Of a stretch of DNA of 64,000 nucleotides, positions 33,508 through 44,386 are shown one piece after another. Below the pieces are notes generated by a model that worked only from the letters and a program-made list of their open reading frames with translations, did not search any database and had not been told where the DNA came from. Numbering within the stretch: the first letter of the stretch is position 1; the number at the start of each line of letters is the position of its first letter. Source of the stretch: Dipylidium caninum (lineage: Eukaryota; Platyhelminthes; Cestoda; Cyclophyllidea; Dipylidiidae); assembly GCA_017562135.1 (NCBI GenBank), contig QEYB01001597.1, forward strand, positions 62,001-126,000. Direction: 5' to 3'. Position numbers and translations under genes: made by a program.

Positions 33508-36500
33508 ATGTTAACCGGTATGGATTTCATGAAATCTTTCCGTGAACCGATAGCTGTAGCCCATAAATCGGATGATTTACCCAGTGTACAAATTGTAAGT
33601 TCTGTTATATCATCTACCATTTCTATTACAAGGCTCTTCGAGATGGTCTTGCTTCGGTTCGTGCAAGCGCTCTCATTAACCTTTCAACCAAGTTAAGTCC
33701 TGACGTGGTAATAGGCTCAATGACGGCAGGGGATATGATTTTCGCTTTCTGTGCCGATGGTGACGCACGTGTGCGGTCTACTGCCCTTAATTGTCTATGT
33801 GATTGGGCTCAACACGAAAAGCATAAACATGATCCAACTACAAACAAACGCAAATATGAGTGGATTTCGGAGCATTGGCTACAAGTATACGCACTTGCAT
33901 GCAAACTAATAACGGAGGACAACTCCAGTGTAATATGACCATCAAACATCCTCACTATATCTTTTAGGTGCGCCAGGTGAGCTTAAGAGCAATTAGTCTG
34001 TTGGGACAACGTTATAGTCAAAAGGAAATATCGTTGGATGCAATTAATTTATTTGGCGGTGCCATAGAAAATGCAAATTTGGATTGGAGCTGGAGTTTCA
34101 AGAAGTTTAATCCAATCCGTCGGAAGCTCGTTAAACTTGTGGATGATGCTTTTTCGCGTGTTTGCGATCGCCTACAGGATCCTAGCAGGCATGTTCGAGA
34201 AACTGCCGCAGGTTTTATTGCCGATTTGGCAAAGGTATGCAAATTTATTCTCCTCTCTCACTTTTTTAATGAGTTCAGTTAGTTTCCGAAGAGAGTTTAA
34301 TGTTAACTTTGGAGAAGACAGTCATGACTGATCGTCAAGTTAAGCGTTCATCTGACAAGATGGCCGCGGGTGGGGGAGTAGACAAGGTTGCCCTTTGGGG
34401 AAATGTGTCTTCTGCTCCCCCAACAGACCGGGATATCGTGCGAGTCAGTCATCTCCAGCACCGGTTTCTGTTGACTCAATATCTCTACTCCTGACTGGTG
34501 CTGTGGGAGCGCTTATTAATGGGCTGGAAGATGAATTTCATGGTAAGTTACGTATTTCTTTTTTTCATGAGAATGGACTGAGTTGGTAACATTATTACTC
34601 ACATCTCTGAGAGTTAGGCGTATAACATCGTTGTTGTGAGGAGAAAAGATCAAAATGTATAATTTGGCCAGTGTTGCAAAGATCAAGAGATTCAAGATTT
34701 GCACGTTTGCTGCTGTGACCCATTCTTACCTTTATGAATGAAGTAGGGAATTTTTACTTACTGAGGCTTATTTATATGAATGTGTTGGGGAGTTACCTTC
34801 TTTAATCATCGAGTCATTGTTTGTGCTCCCCGCAGAGGTTCGGTGTGCCACACTTTCGACGATGACTCAAATCGCTGCTCATAACGCACGCTTTGCATCG
34901 CTCTGCCAGGACATTCTGGTTGATATGCTCACCGACGATATCCAAGCTGTTCGTCTTCGGGCTGTCACCGCTCTTCAGACTGTGGGTGACCAGGTAATTG
35001 AATGATCTGGTTTCGTGTTTCCTATTTTCCTATCAGATTATGGAATAAGTGCGTCGGACGGTATACGTTTGTCAGGCCATGTTTACTGAAGGAGAAGTTA
35101 TGCCTTCATTCCTGCATGAAACTGCGGTTTTCATCGTTTGATCTGCAGAATTCATACACGTCTTGTTTCCGCACCCATACGAGGAATGACTGTTGAACAT
35201 TGCTCTTTTGAGGCTCTATTCGTAATCGCCATCAATCGACGTAGTTGGGTAGTCGGGGATCGCAATAAAGACTGAGTTCTTTGCGTAGTGTTTTTTTAAT
35301 TGCACCGTTGGACCAGTATTCTAGAATTTGAGGATCATGATTTTTTTGGTCACACAATACGTTTCTTTTAATGCACCCGAGTGATTTCTAAGCTAGTATT
35401 AATTGCTTTATATTTTAAGTGTCTTGTTTTCGGTAATTGGTCGATTTCTCTCTTGATATGGTTATCTGTCTTCAGGCTAATGTGCACTTAATTCCAATTC
35501 TCATCTTTTTTCTGTCTTAAAACCTATGCTTCTGTTACGTCAAAAGCATCTTGAATAGCGTCTGATGATCCGCTCGAGTAATATTTTTTGTTTTGCGTTA
35601 ACCATACGTTTAATTAGAATGCGATCCATGTTTGATCCCTCTTCTAGCGCTGATTATCATTTTTATATATTTGTAATGCTTTTTTTGCATTCCGCTCCCA
35701 CTCCTCTCGATCGTAATGATATGTAAAATCGGCTGCATCGACTTGTCTTGACTTCTTTGGACGTAATTCTAAATGTTTGGGGCTTTTGAATTCAGTTTAC
35801 CTGTAGCTGTCAGGCAGAGTCCTCGACTGACTGCTCTGTTAAGTGTTAAAAGTTGCTTTTTTTGTGTGAAGCTTTTTGGTACCTGGACCTGGTCCCCTTC
35901 TTTCGCTGGACTTCTTGACTTCAAGGACAGTTCCAAGTAGACGTAATTGCTTAAATATACATGGGCTTTGAACTCGTATCCGAAAGTATGCCCATTTTTT
36001 GTTTTAATGTTCTAACAGTACCTCTCATTCAGTCTAGCATTTCTCTTAATACACGACATCTCCTATTAACTTGTCTGCGTAATTTGCATTCCCTCCTAGG
36101 AGAGCGAGAGCTGAGTCGATGGATGAGTCCGATACTTCTTTCGGTTTGCGTTGAGGTGCCCAGTGGAAGCCTTAGTGCAACAGCCTTTTGGGGAACACCT
36201 TGTTCATTGAGCTACTGTGACTGCGTCTGGTAGTGATTATGCCCCGATCAACAATTTGTCTCTCTTTTACCTGAAGGTGCCAATTCTCATAGACCAAGTG
36301 GCAATTGTGACATCTGCGCTGGCTGAAGACACCGTCGTGATTCGTCGACAAATTCACGACCTTCTCTCGCGTTGCCGCCTCGTCTCTCCCCCCTGCCTTA
36401 TCGCCCTTCTAGAAGGCCTATTAGCCAACCTGCGACTCTATCCTGAAGATAGAGAGTCCGTTTGGAGGTACTTCCACTTTCCCACACTTACACTCATGTG

Positions 36501-39500
36501 ACTTGCTCCCAAGAAATTAGTTATCTTGAGGCATGAAGCATTGAAAAAATATTCGAAATGACTGCTAATTAGCTTAGTTAGTGTTTCCTGGTTTTGGAGT
36601 CTTTATGATTTTTATTTTCCAATGAATCGTAAAATTAGATGTTGAGTAATTCCTTTCTCCTTCATTGATATTACGTCAAATATCGTAGACACTATTTCTT
36701 GCTGCTGTTTGTCAGCTTAAGGGTTGACAGGTAGAAGATTATTACGTACCCTAGCTATGATTGTAATTCATCTGAGTCATGCGCGTGGCAAGTGCTGTAG
36801 TGTGGGCGCTTATTGTCATATCACGATAATTTTTATAGCCTCACATCTATGAGATCTAAATCCCCTCTCCCCCCTCCCCTCTATCTTGTTTTCTCTTCCA
36901 GTTGCGCCGCCGCCGTGGGACGTCGACACCCAGCTTTTGTAGAGGTTTGTGTGAGAAGCCTTCTACGAGCACATCCCTGGCTCTCCGAGCCCGAACCGTA
37001 CAGGGAGGATCCAGCCTACATTACAGTCCTCCTCCTCGTGCTAAACGCCCATCCAGGGGCACCGGGGATGGCTGCTCACTTTCCACGTCATTTAGCCACT
37101 TCGCAGGTGACTTCTTCAATTTGTTTAACAACCCTTCACATGCTCATGCCTAATGCCAAATTAAAAAGTCAAGTCCCTCTTTGCTTTACATTTCCATGTT
37201 GTGAATTAAATTCTGGAATAACATGCGGCCCACTGCTTTTAGGCGTATCTGCGAGAACTGGTGCCACACCTACTGCCAAAGGAGACGCTAAATTTCCCAT
37301 TTGTGTGGAAACCCTCCACTGACCTCTGCCTCACGCCCAAAGTATTTATTCGTTTCGCGATGCTTATGCAAAGCAATTTATCCTTTTTGGCATGTATACT
37401 GTCTTGCAATTGTTTTGCACTCGCATTGAAGCTGAGTAGTAACTTCGGCGCTTTTTTTTCGCCCCACGTGTGGTATAATTTGACCGATCTCTTGTCTCTA
37501 GCGTTCGCGCCTAGACGAGAATTCGGGAGAGGCGGGAAAGAGCGAGCAGGTCTTACGATTCCTCACTTCCACAATGAAGATATTGCGTCGACTCACTGTG
37601 GAATGTACAGATATGCTGCCATCACATCGGTGGACGCCTAGTGATAAGGCGAAACAAGAATGCGAACCCATGGATATAGAGTGAGCTACCAAATCGTGGC
37701 TTTTAATCTTAACGCCCCCTTAATTTCACTGTTGTTGCCACTTTTTAGCATTATTTTGACGGTCGACTGCGTTGGCGACCGACTTGTTTGGTGCGATAAT
37801 TTTGACATCTAGTCTGACAAGTTCCTCAGAAAACTTGTCAAAAGTAAGCGTGCGTAAGCAACACTTCAAATCCAATTGCCTATCGGTACTCTTTCCGAGA
37901 TTGGTTATGGTTATGCGTAGAATTCCTACCGTCTTAACCTATTATTATCATTATTCATTCCTCTTCATCAATCGGTGCACGTATCGTCTGTTAGAAATAT
38001 ATAAATTGTAACCTCTTTCACTAACCACTGCTCAAAATTATGGACGGTGCGATTGCGGAATATGTTTTAGACGATTTAGTTTTGTAGGAGGGTGTCTGAA
38101 GCAATAGGTTGGAAACTCTGAAACGGGCCTTTACTGTAAGTGGAAAACAAAAAGGGCAGTTTTTATGAGTATTTTTCATATTCAATCGAAATAACTCCCA
38201 TTGGTACATACAACTTTTTTTCCAACAATTGGACAGGACATATTTGCCCTTTTGAGAAGAATCGTCCTTTTCAGAGCTAATGAATGATCCAAAGTTTTTC
38301 ATGATATCATTTTTGTCCTTGTATTTTTTTTTTAAGATAATTCGTAGTTTCTAAAAGGTAATAATCTGTTGGTAAAATATTGGATGAATATGGAAAATGC
38401 GGCAAAATTTCACCTTGTAGAGAGGTAATTTGACTTGTAGCCAAAAATGTAAACTTTGTGCGGTTGGTAGTGCGCTATCGCACAGTAATGTTGCGCCATG
38501 CCGGTTGAGCATTGGGGGTTGGTTTTTTCTTCATAACTTTCTTCTCCTTCTGTTACGGTTTCGGCGGCTGATGATGGTGCTTGGAAGGAATAACGGGCCA
38601 CTCCTTGGGCATTCCTCCACTCGCTAACCACAATGTTTTTTGATGATATTTCCGGCTTGGGGTGTGTCCTGAAGTTGCATTCTCGTCTCCCAATTTGCTT
38701 AATCCTTTTCGTTTATCCTACGAAGTCCACTTTTCATCGCAAGTGATGATTTGGCGTAAAAACAGCTTCAATCGTGCCGTTGCACTGGATGCGCCTTCGA
38801 ATGTTTCTTGGTGCATGGTTGACTGCGTTATGACTTAAGTCGAACTGATACAAGCGAAAAATAAAATAAAGATCGGGTACACGAACAAAAAATTATAGGG
38901 AACGGCTAATAAGAATACCTTTAAAATTCATAACTAAAAGTATCGCTTTTGTACTGCAATTTGTCTCTCATTCGCAGCTGAACACGACTAAACTTCTACT
39001 TCCGTGTCATATTTTCCAAACGACTAGGTAGGGGGTTATTGACATCCAGCCCCTCTCCACCTCCCCTCTCTTCCCTAGCAGTTGGCTTCCAATTTTGACA
39101 ATTGGGTCCTGTTCGAATGGAAGCCTTCGTTCACATTAATATTTTGCCTCTTCTTTGTTATTTCCTTGGTCTTGTAGAAAGCACTTTTGGCATTTATTCA
39201 GCCATTGTTTTTCCTCCTTCATTGTAAAGCGAAAATACTGACGTGGATCCACAAAGACGAAGTCGATTAAACCGCCTGAGACGAGTTTTTGCGTCAGGAG
39301 CTACGAGTGTGTCAGGAGAGAGTGGAAGGTGGTTCCTGGTTGGGCGATCTGCCCTCTTGGCTTAATTGTCTTCTCACGGCCGTCTTCTCTCTCCTATCCG
39401 CCTGTTTGCCCGCCATCAACACTAACGTCCTCTCCGCTTCCACGTCAGATCAACAGGCTGCCTTTTTGAGGCGAGCCCTCCGGCTGTCCTTGAAGGTACT

Positions 39501-42231
39501 CCCATCTTGTTGCCTAAAATAGGCTCTTGCCTTTCTGGGTTGTGTGAATCCGCCCTCCGGGTTCATTTTGCGCACGTACTTTTTACGTAGGAGCTGCACT
39601 GTGTCAATTGAAATTTTGATGAGTTACACCTTGTCACCACTTTGTTCTCCCTTACTTCGCCGAAATTAGGCGAGAAGGCGGACATGGGTGGGGGTTATGG
39701 ACACCTTAGACCCTTTCTACGACTCCGGACGGCAATATTCTTGACTTATGCATGCAGTTCTAACATTCTCTACTCTTCTTGTCTTCTTGGCGGAACATAT
39801 GTACCTCGGCCTGAACTCTTCCGAAATCTCGGCTCTCCGTTCGCTTAGTTCGGTCGCTCGCTCCTCGGGCCTCCTTCTTGACCCCAACAAAGTGCGACAA
39901 GCAGTTACAGAAGTTGCGGAGGCCTGCTTAAATGTGGACGGAGTGCCCACCGCGGTGGAACGAATACGGATGCCCCACGCGCAGCTCCTCCATCCACCAC
40001 CGGTCATCTCTGATGTAAATACAGCCATGAGGGCCGACCAGGCAATAACTGGTTTCGGAATTCTCCCCGAAATTAGATTCACCGCCCTTCTAGCCGCCGC
40101 TGCCGTCAAAATCCGAGCCATTGTCACCGGGCTATCGTTGGAACAAGCTAGGTAGGGCAGTCGAAATTACCTATGGAGAATTGGTTGTACAATTGATGAT
40201 AGAAGGCATGTTTACGTGATAATGATTCATAATTAGAATAATAGAGATGACTGAAAGCCTCCGCTTTTACTCCTCTAATGTCAGAGTTGGAACCTGCCTT
40301 TCCTACCCCCAGGGATCGGATCCGTGTTATCTACCGTCGGCCAGATACCGGCAAACTACACAAACGGCAGTACTCCTGGAAACCGCCGAGTCACGCTTGG
40401 ACACTTCTTGATTCACCTATTCCAACAAATGACATAGACAAGCCGGTCTGCCGGATCTCTTCCCCAACCCCTACTCTGGAATTACAGGTTCGTCATACAA
40501 TCTTAAACGACCAGCATGGCTGGAAACCATAAAACAGGCATTTCTGTCTAGTTTGTGTTCAGCTCTGACTGAATCAGACGCCTTCTAACGCGAGCTCGAT
40601 ATTTTTATTCTTATTGCTCATTTCCTAAAATTTCTCCTAGTTTGTCTTCAATTGTTGTTTTGTTTTTTTTGGCCAAACCAGATTGAAGTAAAACGCGGTT
40701 TACATCTACTTTTGTTGTAATAATTCAAAATTAATCATAGCGCAGCATAACAAGCTTCGGTAAACAGTAATGAGGCATTCGGAGATGGGTTTATTAACAA
40801 GAAAAGTGATCGATGTTGATTCCAAAATCCCGTTCTGTAAATTTGAGTACCGTCAAGGAGCCCATTTTGGCAACGGGGTGGAGGAATTAAGGACGACGAC
40901 TGTTGAATCCGATCCCCTCAGGGAAATATTCGCGATCTTTAACCTAAAATACGTATAAATTTGCCATTTGTGTTCAATACATAAAGAATAACCAGCGTGG
41001 CTCACTCGTCAAGATGTAATATTACTTCACGAAAATGCTGAACAGCCATGTAAAGCTTCAATTTGCGTTGAGAAATTAATCTCTCACATCCTCCATGTTC
41101 GCCCGATATTTCTCCCACCGACTGTTACCTTCTTCGTTATTTTTGAAATTTTTTTCAAAGATAAGGTCAACTAAAATAACCATAAATATACTGTAAAAGA
41201 CATGGAACAGGTTATTAACTGTAAAAACTAAAGATCTTTTTTAGAAAGGCCATGTGTGACCTGTTCATTTGTTTGCAGACGGTCGTGGGTGCCAATGGAC
41301 ATTATCTAATATAGTGCGGAAAATCGCGCTTTTTGTTTGCAACCTGTATTCACCGCCCACTCAGGACTTATGTGCACACTTAGCTGTGCTTTTAGTTTGT
41401 AGCCGAGTAATTTTTGGATGGTTTATGGAAGAAAACTTAGCGTTTTTTTGCGTTTTCATGTCAGCGGCCACTTTGGTCCCGGGGAGCCTGGTAGTGTGCA
41501 GTTTTTATATTCCACCCGTGAGGTGGTTTGAGAATATGGAGGCTCAGACAAACGGTATGAGGGCACTCCCACTGAGTCCGCCCTCACCTTGGTGGCTTAT
41601 TTTCCGACATCGAATAGCCCTTCCTTTTTGTAGCTTTTGAAAGGCTCGGGTGACTTAAATGTGCATTTTGCGCAGACTCATTGAGTATCTTAACGACATG
41701 TGAACTGGATTATTTGCCCTGATGGTTAATGGACAGATCTTCTAACTTTTGTTGCCGTGTTTGCAGACTACATTGGAATTGTCGGCCTCACGTTGGACGG
41801 CCACCGCGACTCTGGAAATTGGCCTGGGAGTCCGCGTTCCCTGGGAACAGGTGATGATGAATGTGACGCTTACACGGACAAGGAGGAGGAGGAGAGCGAC
41901 GAACTAGGCGGCGACAACCTCACCATTTGCTGTCATCTCCCTTCTATCTGCAGGAGTCGCTGCCAAGGTCAAACTGCACCCCTGTGATTCCTCCTACACT
42001 TGGTAAATACAATGAATTAGCCTCGCTAGTCTTCCTCGCTTTTTCTCGTCAGGCATTGCCGTCGGCCATGTAGAAGGGAAAACTACGCTATCTATAATTG
42101 CTTTCGAAAGTGAATTTCGAGACGGGAGTAACTGGCTGATTGGTGATTGTAAATACGCAAAGAAATTCGAACTCGAAACTCATTCGAATTCTGCACAACT
42201 GCTTCTCACCACCTCGAAGATTACGGGGTAA
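33508..42231 (+). CDS. INTS4: Integrator complex subunit 4 (multi-exon, N-terminus unresolved)
   Basis: INTS4 is the nuclear HEAT-repeat scaffold of Integrator that holds the INTS9-INTS11 endonuclease module in snRNA 3'-end processing and promoter-proximal attenuation. Proposed exons: 33,508-33,594; 33,633-33,929; 33,968-34,234; 34,279-34,404; 34,449-34,542; 34,836-34,993; 36,277-36,467; 36,902-37,106; 37,243-37,341; 37,502-37,680; 37,813-37,843; 39,178-39,223; 39,281-39,495; about 39,758-40,151; 40,313-40,487; 41,767-41,850; 41,954-42,002; 42,053-42,231. Together about 950 codons, near animal INTS4 length (about 960). However, the roughly 150 N-terminal residues expected before the first HEAT block are not found, and my C-terminus runs longer than expected. 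Phases agree at every junction except into 33,508 and 39,758. Conserved blocks include LVDDAFSRVCDRLQD, GALINGLEDEFHEVR and REDPAYITVLLLVLNA. Identification is from memory of the family, without a search. Confidence 0.85.
33633..34993 (+). CDS. INTS4: INTS4 N-terminal HEAT-repeat exons
   Basis: Six segments (33,633-33,929; 33,968-34,234; 34,279-34,404; 34,449-34,542; 34,836-34,993) plus the preceding 33,508-33,594 encode the HEAT solenoid. HEAT-type helices end in D-x-VR motifs (GDARVRSTAL, DPSRHVRETA, DIQAVRLRAV). The WGN...SSPAP stretch corresponds to the linker after the basic segment of animal INTS4. It needs a 44-nt intron at 34,405-34,448 to switch frame, and other donors at 34,378 or 34,387 are also possible. 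Introns at 33,595-33,632 and 33,930-33,967 are only 38 nt. The junction 34,542/34,836 rebuilds the Glu of the EVR motif, which supports it strongly. Confidence 0.8.
34994..36276 (+). other. INTS4 intron (1.28 kb)
   Basis: AT- and T-rich sequence between a GTAATT donor and a CTGAAG acceptor. An 90-codon open frame near 35,961-36,233 has no INTS4 similarity. No mobile element recognised. Confidence 0.6.
36277..37843 (+). CDS. INTS4: INTS4 middle exons
   Basis: Exons 36,277-36,467, 36,902-37,106, 37,243-37,341, 37,502-37,680 and 37,813-37,843. The first two carry the strongest family match: LEGLLANLRLYPEDRESVW, then GRRHPAFVE and REDPAYITVLLLVLNA. The third begins AYLRELVPHLLP, the equivalent of a Tyr-Leu-Arg block in animal INTS4. 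The fourth encodes an amphipathic helix (EQVLRFLTSTMKILRRL) where the family has a helical stretch. The last is an 11-codon exon placed by phase only (T after the TAG acceptor, GTAAGC donor) and is the weakest. Confidence 0.75.
38030..38830 (-). pseudogene. Decayed mariner-family transposase in INTS4 intron
   Basis: Minus-strand translation across several frames gives pieces of a mariner transposase in the right order. ITCDEKW, holding the first catalytic Asp of the D,D34D triad, is at about 38,730-38,750. LPHFPYSSNILPTDYYLL, equivalent to the PYSPDLSPxDY block with the third Asp, is near 38,370-38,430. A C-terminal VQLLEKKLYVPMGVIS stretch is near 38,200. In-frame stops and several frameshifts separate the pieces, and the middle catalytic block is not readable. 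I could not identify terminal inverted repeats or TA target duplications. It sits inside the 1.33-kb intron 37,844-39,177, which its insertion would largely explain. Confidence 0.75.
39178..39495 (+). CDS. INTS4: INTS4 exons with 57-nt intron
   Basis: Exon 39,178-39,223 (KALLAFIQPLFFLLH) and exon 39,281-39,495 (YEFLRQELRVCQE...) read continuously once a 57-nt intron (39,224-39,280) is removed. That intron has a GTAAAG donor, a CTGAC branch-like motif and a GAG acceptor, and it contains the stops that would otherwise interrupt the frame. FLRQEL corresponds to the FLQEV block of animal INTS4. The expected 50 or so residues between 37,843 and 39,178 were not found and may lie in the mariner-disturbed intron or be absent. 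Confidence 0.65.
39758..42231 (+). CDS. INTS4: INTS4 C-terminal exons
   Basis: Exons about 39,758-40,151, 40,313-40,487, 41,767-41,850, 41,954-42,002 and 42,053-42,231. They encode the C-terminal beta domain: RFTALLAAAAVKIRAIVTGL, then RIRVIYRRPDTGKL across a phase-2 junction, then LELQ|TTLELSASRWTATATL, then VEGKTTLSIIAF near the end. The last junction uses a 50-nt intron (42,003-42,052). Without it the frame would end at 42,073, and another reading of the same region stops at 42,006, so the exact C-terminus is uncertain. The splice into 39,758 is also unresolved, because the donor at 39,496 is phase 0 and the acceptor needs phase 1. Confidence 0.65.
40488..41766 (+). other. INTS4 intron (1.28 kb)
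   Basis: AT-rich sequence between a GTTCGT donor and a TTTGCAG acceptor. A second good acceptor (TTTGCAG at about 41,278) leads to a stop after eleven codons in the required phase, so I do not use it. No mobile element recognised. Confidence 0.5.
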
Positions 42232-43174
42232 TCCAAATTCAAGCGACTTCCTCTGTATAGGAAGTTGTTTTTTGGTAGGTTCCGACTCTCCTCTGTCGAT
42301 TCACCTGCCCATAATGCCGGCTAGATCACCTTTTGTCACCCGTGTCGCTGAGTCTCGTGCGCGCATCAGTGCGTATTTCACAGAGACTCGTCCAGGAACG
42401 TTGTAGCTTGGCCTCCTATGGGCCTGCGGAGGGCTGGGTGAGTGAGTGAGAGGTTGCGTTGCGTGATTAAGTAGTACAGGCAGTAGATAATGCCTTCTTC
42501 CATGTGCGCTGGTCGCGAAGGCTCTGCTCTCCCGAAGACTGTCCACCCCGGACCGGTTGCCCCGACAACAGGAGAAGCGACGGTTCACTGCATGCTTATG
42601 CTTTGTGCCGAGGGCGTCACATCTCACGCGTGGAGAATTTTCTTCGTGCAGACTAGAAAAGACGCCCACACACTCCTCTTACGAGCGTTTTAAACTATCG
42701 CCCCTCCTCTTTTCCCGCAACATCCAGCGAAGAGAGCATGGCAAAATCGGGTGCAGACGAAGCTTCAATTTGCCTGATTTGCTGGTCATGGGGTGCAACA
42801 GACGTCTGCATCGTAACGCGAGTTATCGCTTCAGTCTCTTTATCAAACGGTGATATCGCCTCAAAGACTTGGGCGGTCCTACCGCCACGACTAGGGGACG
42901 CACGCGATAAATTCCTCTTATCGACAATGTCAACCTAGAATCCCATCCCAACTACTCTTTTACCGTACCATTAGTGTACTTTGTGTCTGTTTGGTTGAGT
43001 TTTTTTATATTTGCTCTCATTTCATTCAACTTCGGGATGTGTACAGGTGGGTTGAGCGAAGTGGACGATAGCGTCTGCCGCCGTTTCAACCATTTCAAAA
43101 AGCTCAGCTCTCCTCACCATTTGCAACAAACTCAAAAAGATACAAGCAAATAATTCAGTGCATTCCCAATGTTG
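42232..43174. other. INTS4 3' flank, no gene recognised
   Basis: Contains the INTS4 3' UTR and end, though I see no canonical AATAAA close to the stop. The composition becomes GC-richer after about 42,300, like the repeat-rich flanks. No further gene recognised. Confidence 0.35.
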
Positions 43175-43378
43175 TGCATTGTGCATTTCGAATGAAAGTG
43201 ATTCTCTAAGCCCTCAGTGGAAGTAATGCCACTGCCAATTGACTGGACACTTGTGCTACTTCTTTTTAAAATAATCATCATCTCTTTCCTCAATACTTCG
43301 CGTCTTCTCGTCTTCACACCACTCCTAACACCGTCTCCGGTTTGTAATCCACTTCCAATCTACTTTCCTTCTACGAGA
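43175..43378 (-). repeat. Inner inverted repeat, right copy
   Basis: Reverse-complement partner of 32,675-32,880. It lies about 950 nt after the proposed INTS4 stop, so the pair brackets the gene at about 10.3 kb spacing. Confidence 0.8.
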
Positions 43379-43990
43379 ATGTCAGTCGTGGAATCTGCAG
43401 TTGAGGCATAGGCATTCCAACACCAACACGTCTGAGCATCCACACCAACTACGAACACCTATGACGTCAAAACACTTCGACAACAACGACGACGACGACA
43501 GTGCATCATCCCGTCTGGTCTCTGGCATGCTCTCACACTGCCGGGCGTATCGGGTCTTCATCCCCTCCTGTTTAGCGGGTCAAGTTTGCATGCCACACAG
43601 ACACTCCGTCTCGGGTAGATGTGAATCAGTTGCGGCGTCCGAGTCACGGAAGTTGGTCGGAGGTTTTTCCGTAAGCCAGCCAGATTAGGCCGTTCTCGCG
43701 GCATGGTGACATGATCAGTTGAGGCGCGAATTTCACCTCCCATGCAGGAAGACGTCGCTTTTAACATGGATCTGAGGTGGTCAGCCTCAAGTGCTCCTCG
43801 TTCATGCATGCAGTGATCGTGTTCAGGGTGAGTGAGTGTGTGGCGAGTGGAAAAGGGCGCCTGGGACCAGTTGCGTTTTTGATGCTGTGATTTGCAGTCA
43901 CACAGCTGCCACGACTGCCATCTCTCCCCTGTATCAGTTCATACATATACGGTTCAGCGTCTTGCATGCGTGGAGAGGCTGGCGAGAAAG
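43379..43990 (-). repeat. Repeat-unit fragment, minus orientation, not mirrored on the left
   Basis: Resembles the front of the repeat unit read on minus. It has a GACGACGACG tract, GGTCTTCATCCCCTCCTGTT where other copies have the TATA-like box (here lost), GCGTCCGAGTCACGG, and GTGACATGATCAGTTGAGGCG at about 43,708. The left side has 3.07 kb of unrelated sequence at the equivalent place, so the arms are not symmetrical between the outer and inner inverted repeats. Confidence 0.5.
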
Positions 43991-44324
43991 ACGCAAAAGG
44001 AATAACGAGGCTGGGGATAATAGACGGAAGCGAGTGAGGAATAACGAGGTTGGGGATGCTTTTCCACTGACGGCCGACCCACCACTGGAAGCGGGGTGTG
44101 CGCGGAAGTGTTGGACTCCGTCACCCGCGCACGAGGGGTTGCCTGTTGCACGAAATGGGGAATTGCGCAAAGTGCGAGAAGAGGAGGGGAGGAGGGGGAG
44201 GATGTTTGAAAGTGGGGCGATTTGAGGCAATGCGGAGGGGGAGAAGAGAATGGAATGCAGGTTTGGTTGCGGTGGCGGGAAATGAGTTGGAGAAGGGGAG
44301 GTGAGTGGACGAGCAGGGTGAGGA

Positions 44325-44386
44325 AATGTGGTGGTGGGAAGTCAAAGCGCACCCACTTCCGTGTGCCTTGACATCTCCCGCCTCAT
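44325..44386 (-). other. Hairpin 2, copy D'
   Basis: Mirror of 29,215-29,277, with the inner stem GTCAAAGC / GCCTTGAC unchanged. The mirror TATA-like box is at about 44,856-44,866. Confidence 0.5.

Noticed and set aside
37749..37812. Longer version of the INTS4 exon starting at 37,749
   Set aside because: In the incoming phase it ends in an in-frame TAG after about twenty codons; the acceptor at 37,812 avoids this.
41279..41640. Open frame after a TTTGCAG acceptor as an INTS4 exon
   Set aside because: In the phase required by the preceding exon it reaches a stop after eleven codons, and its longest frame has no INTS4 similarity. The acceptor at 41,766 gives a good family match instead.
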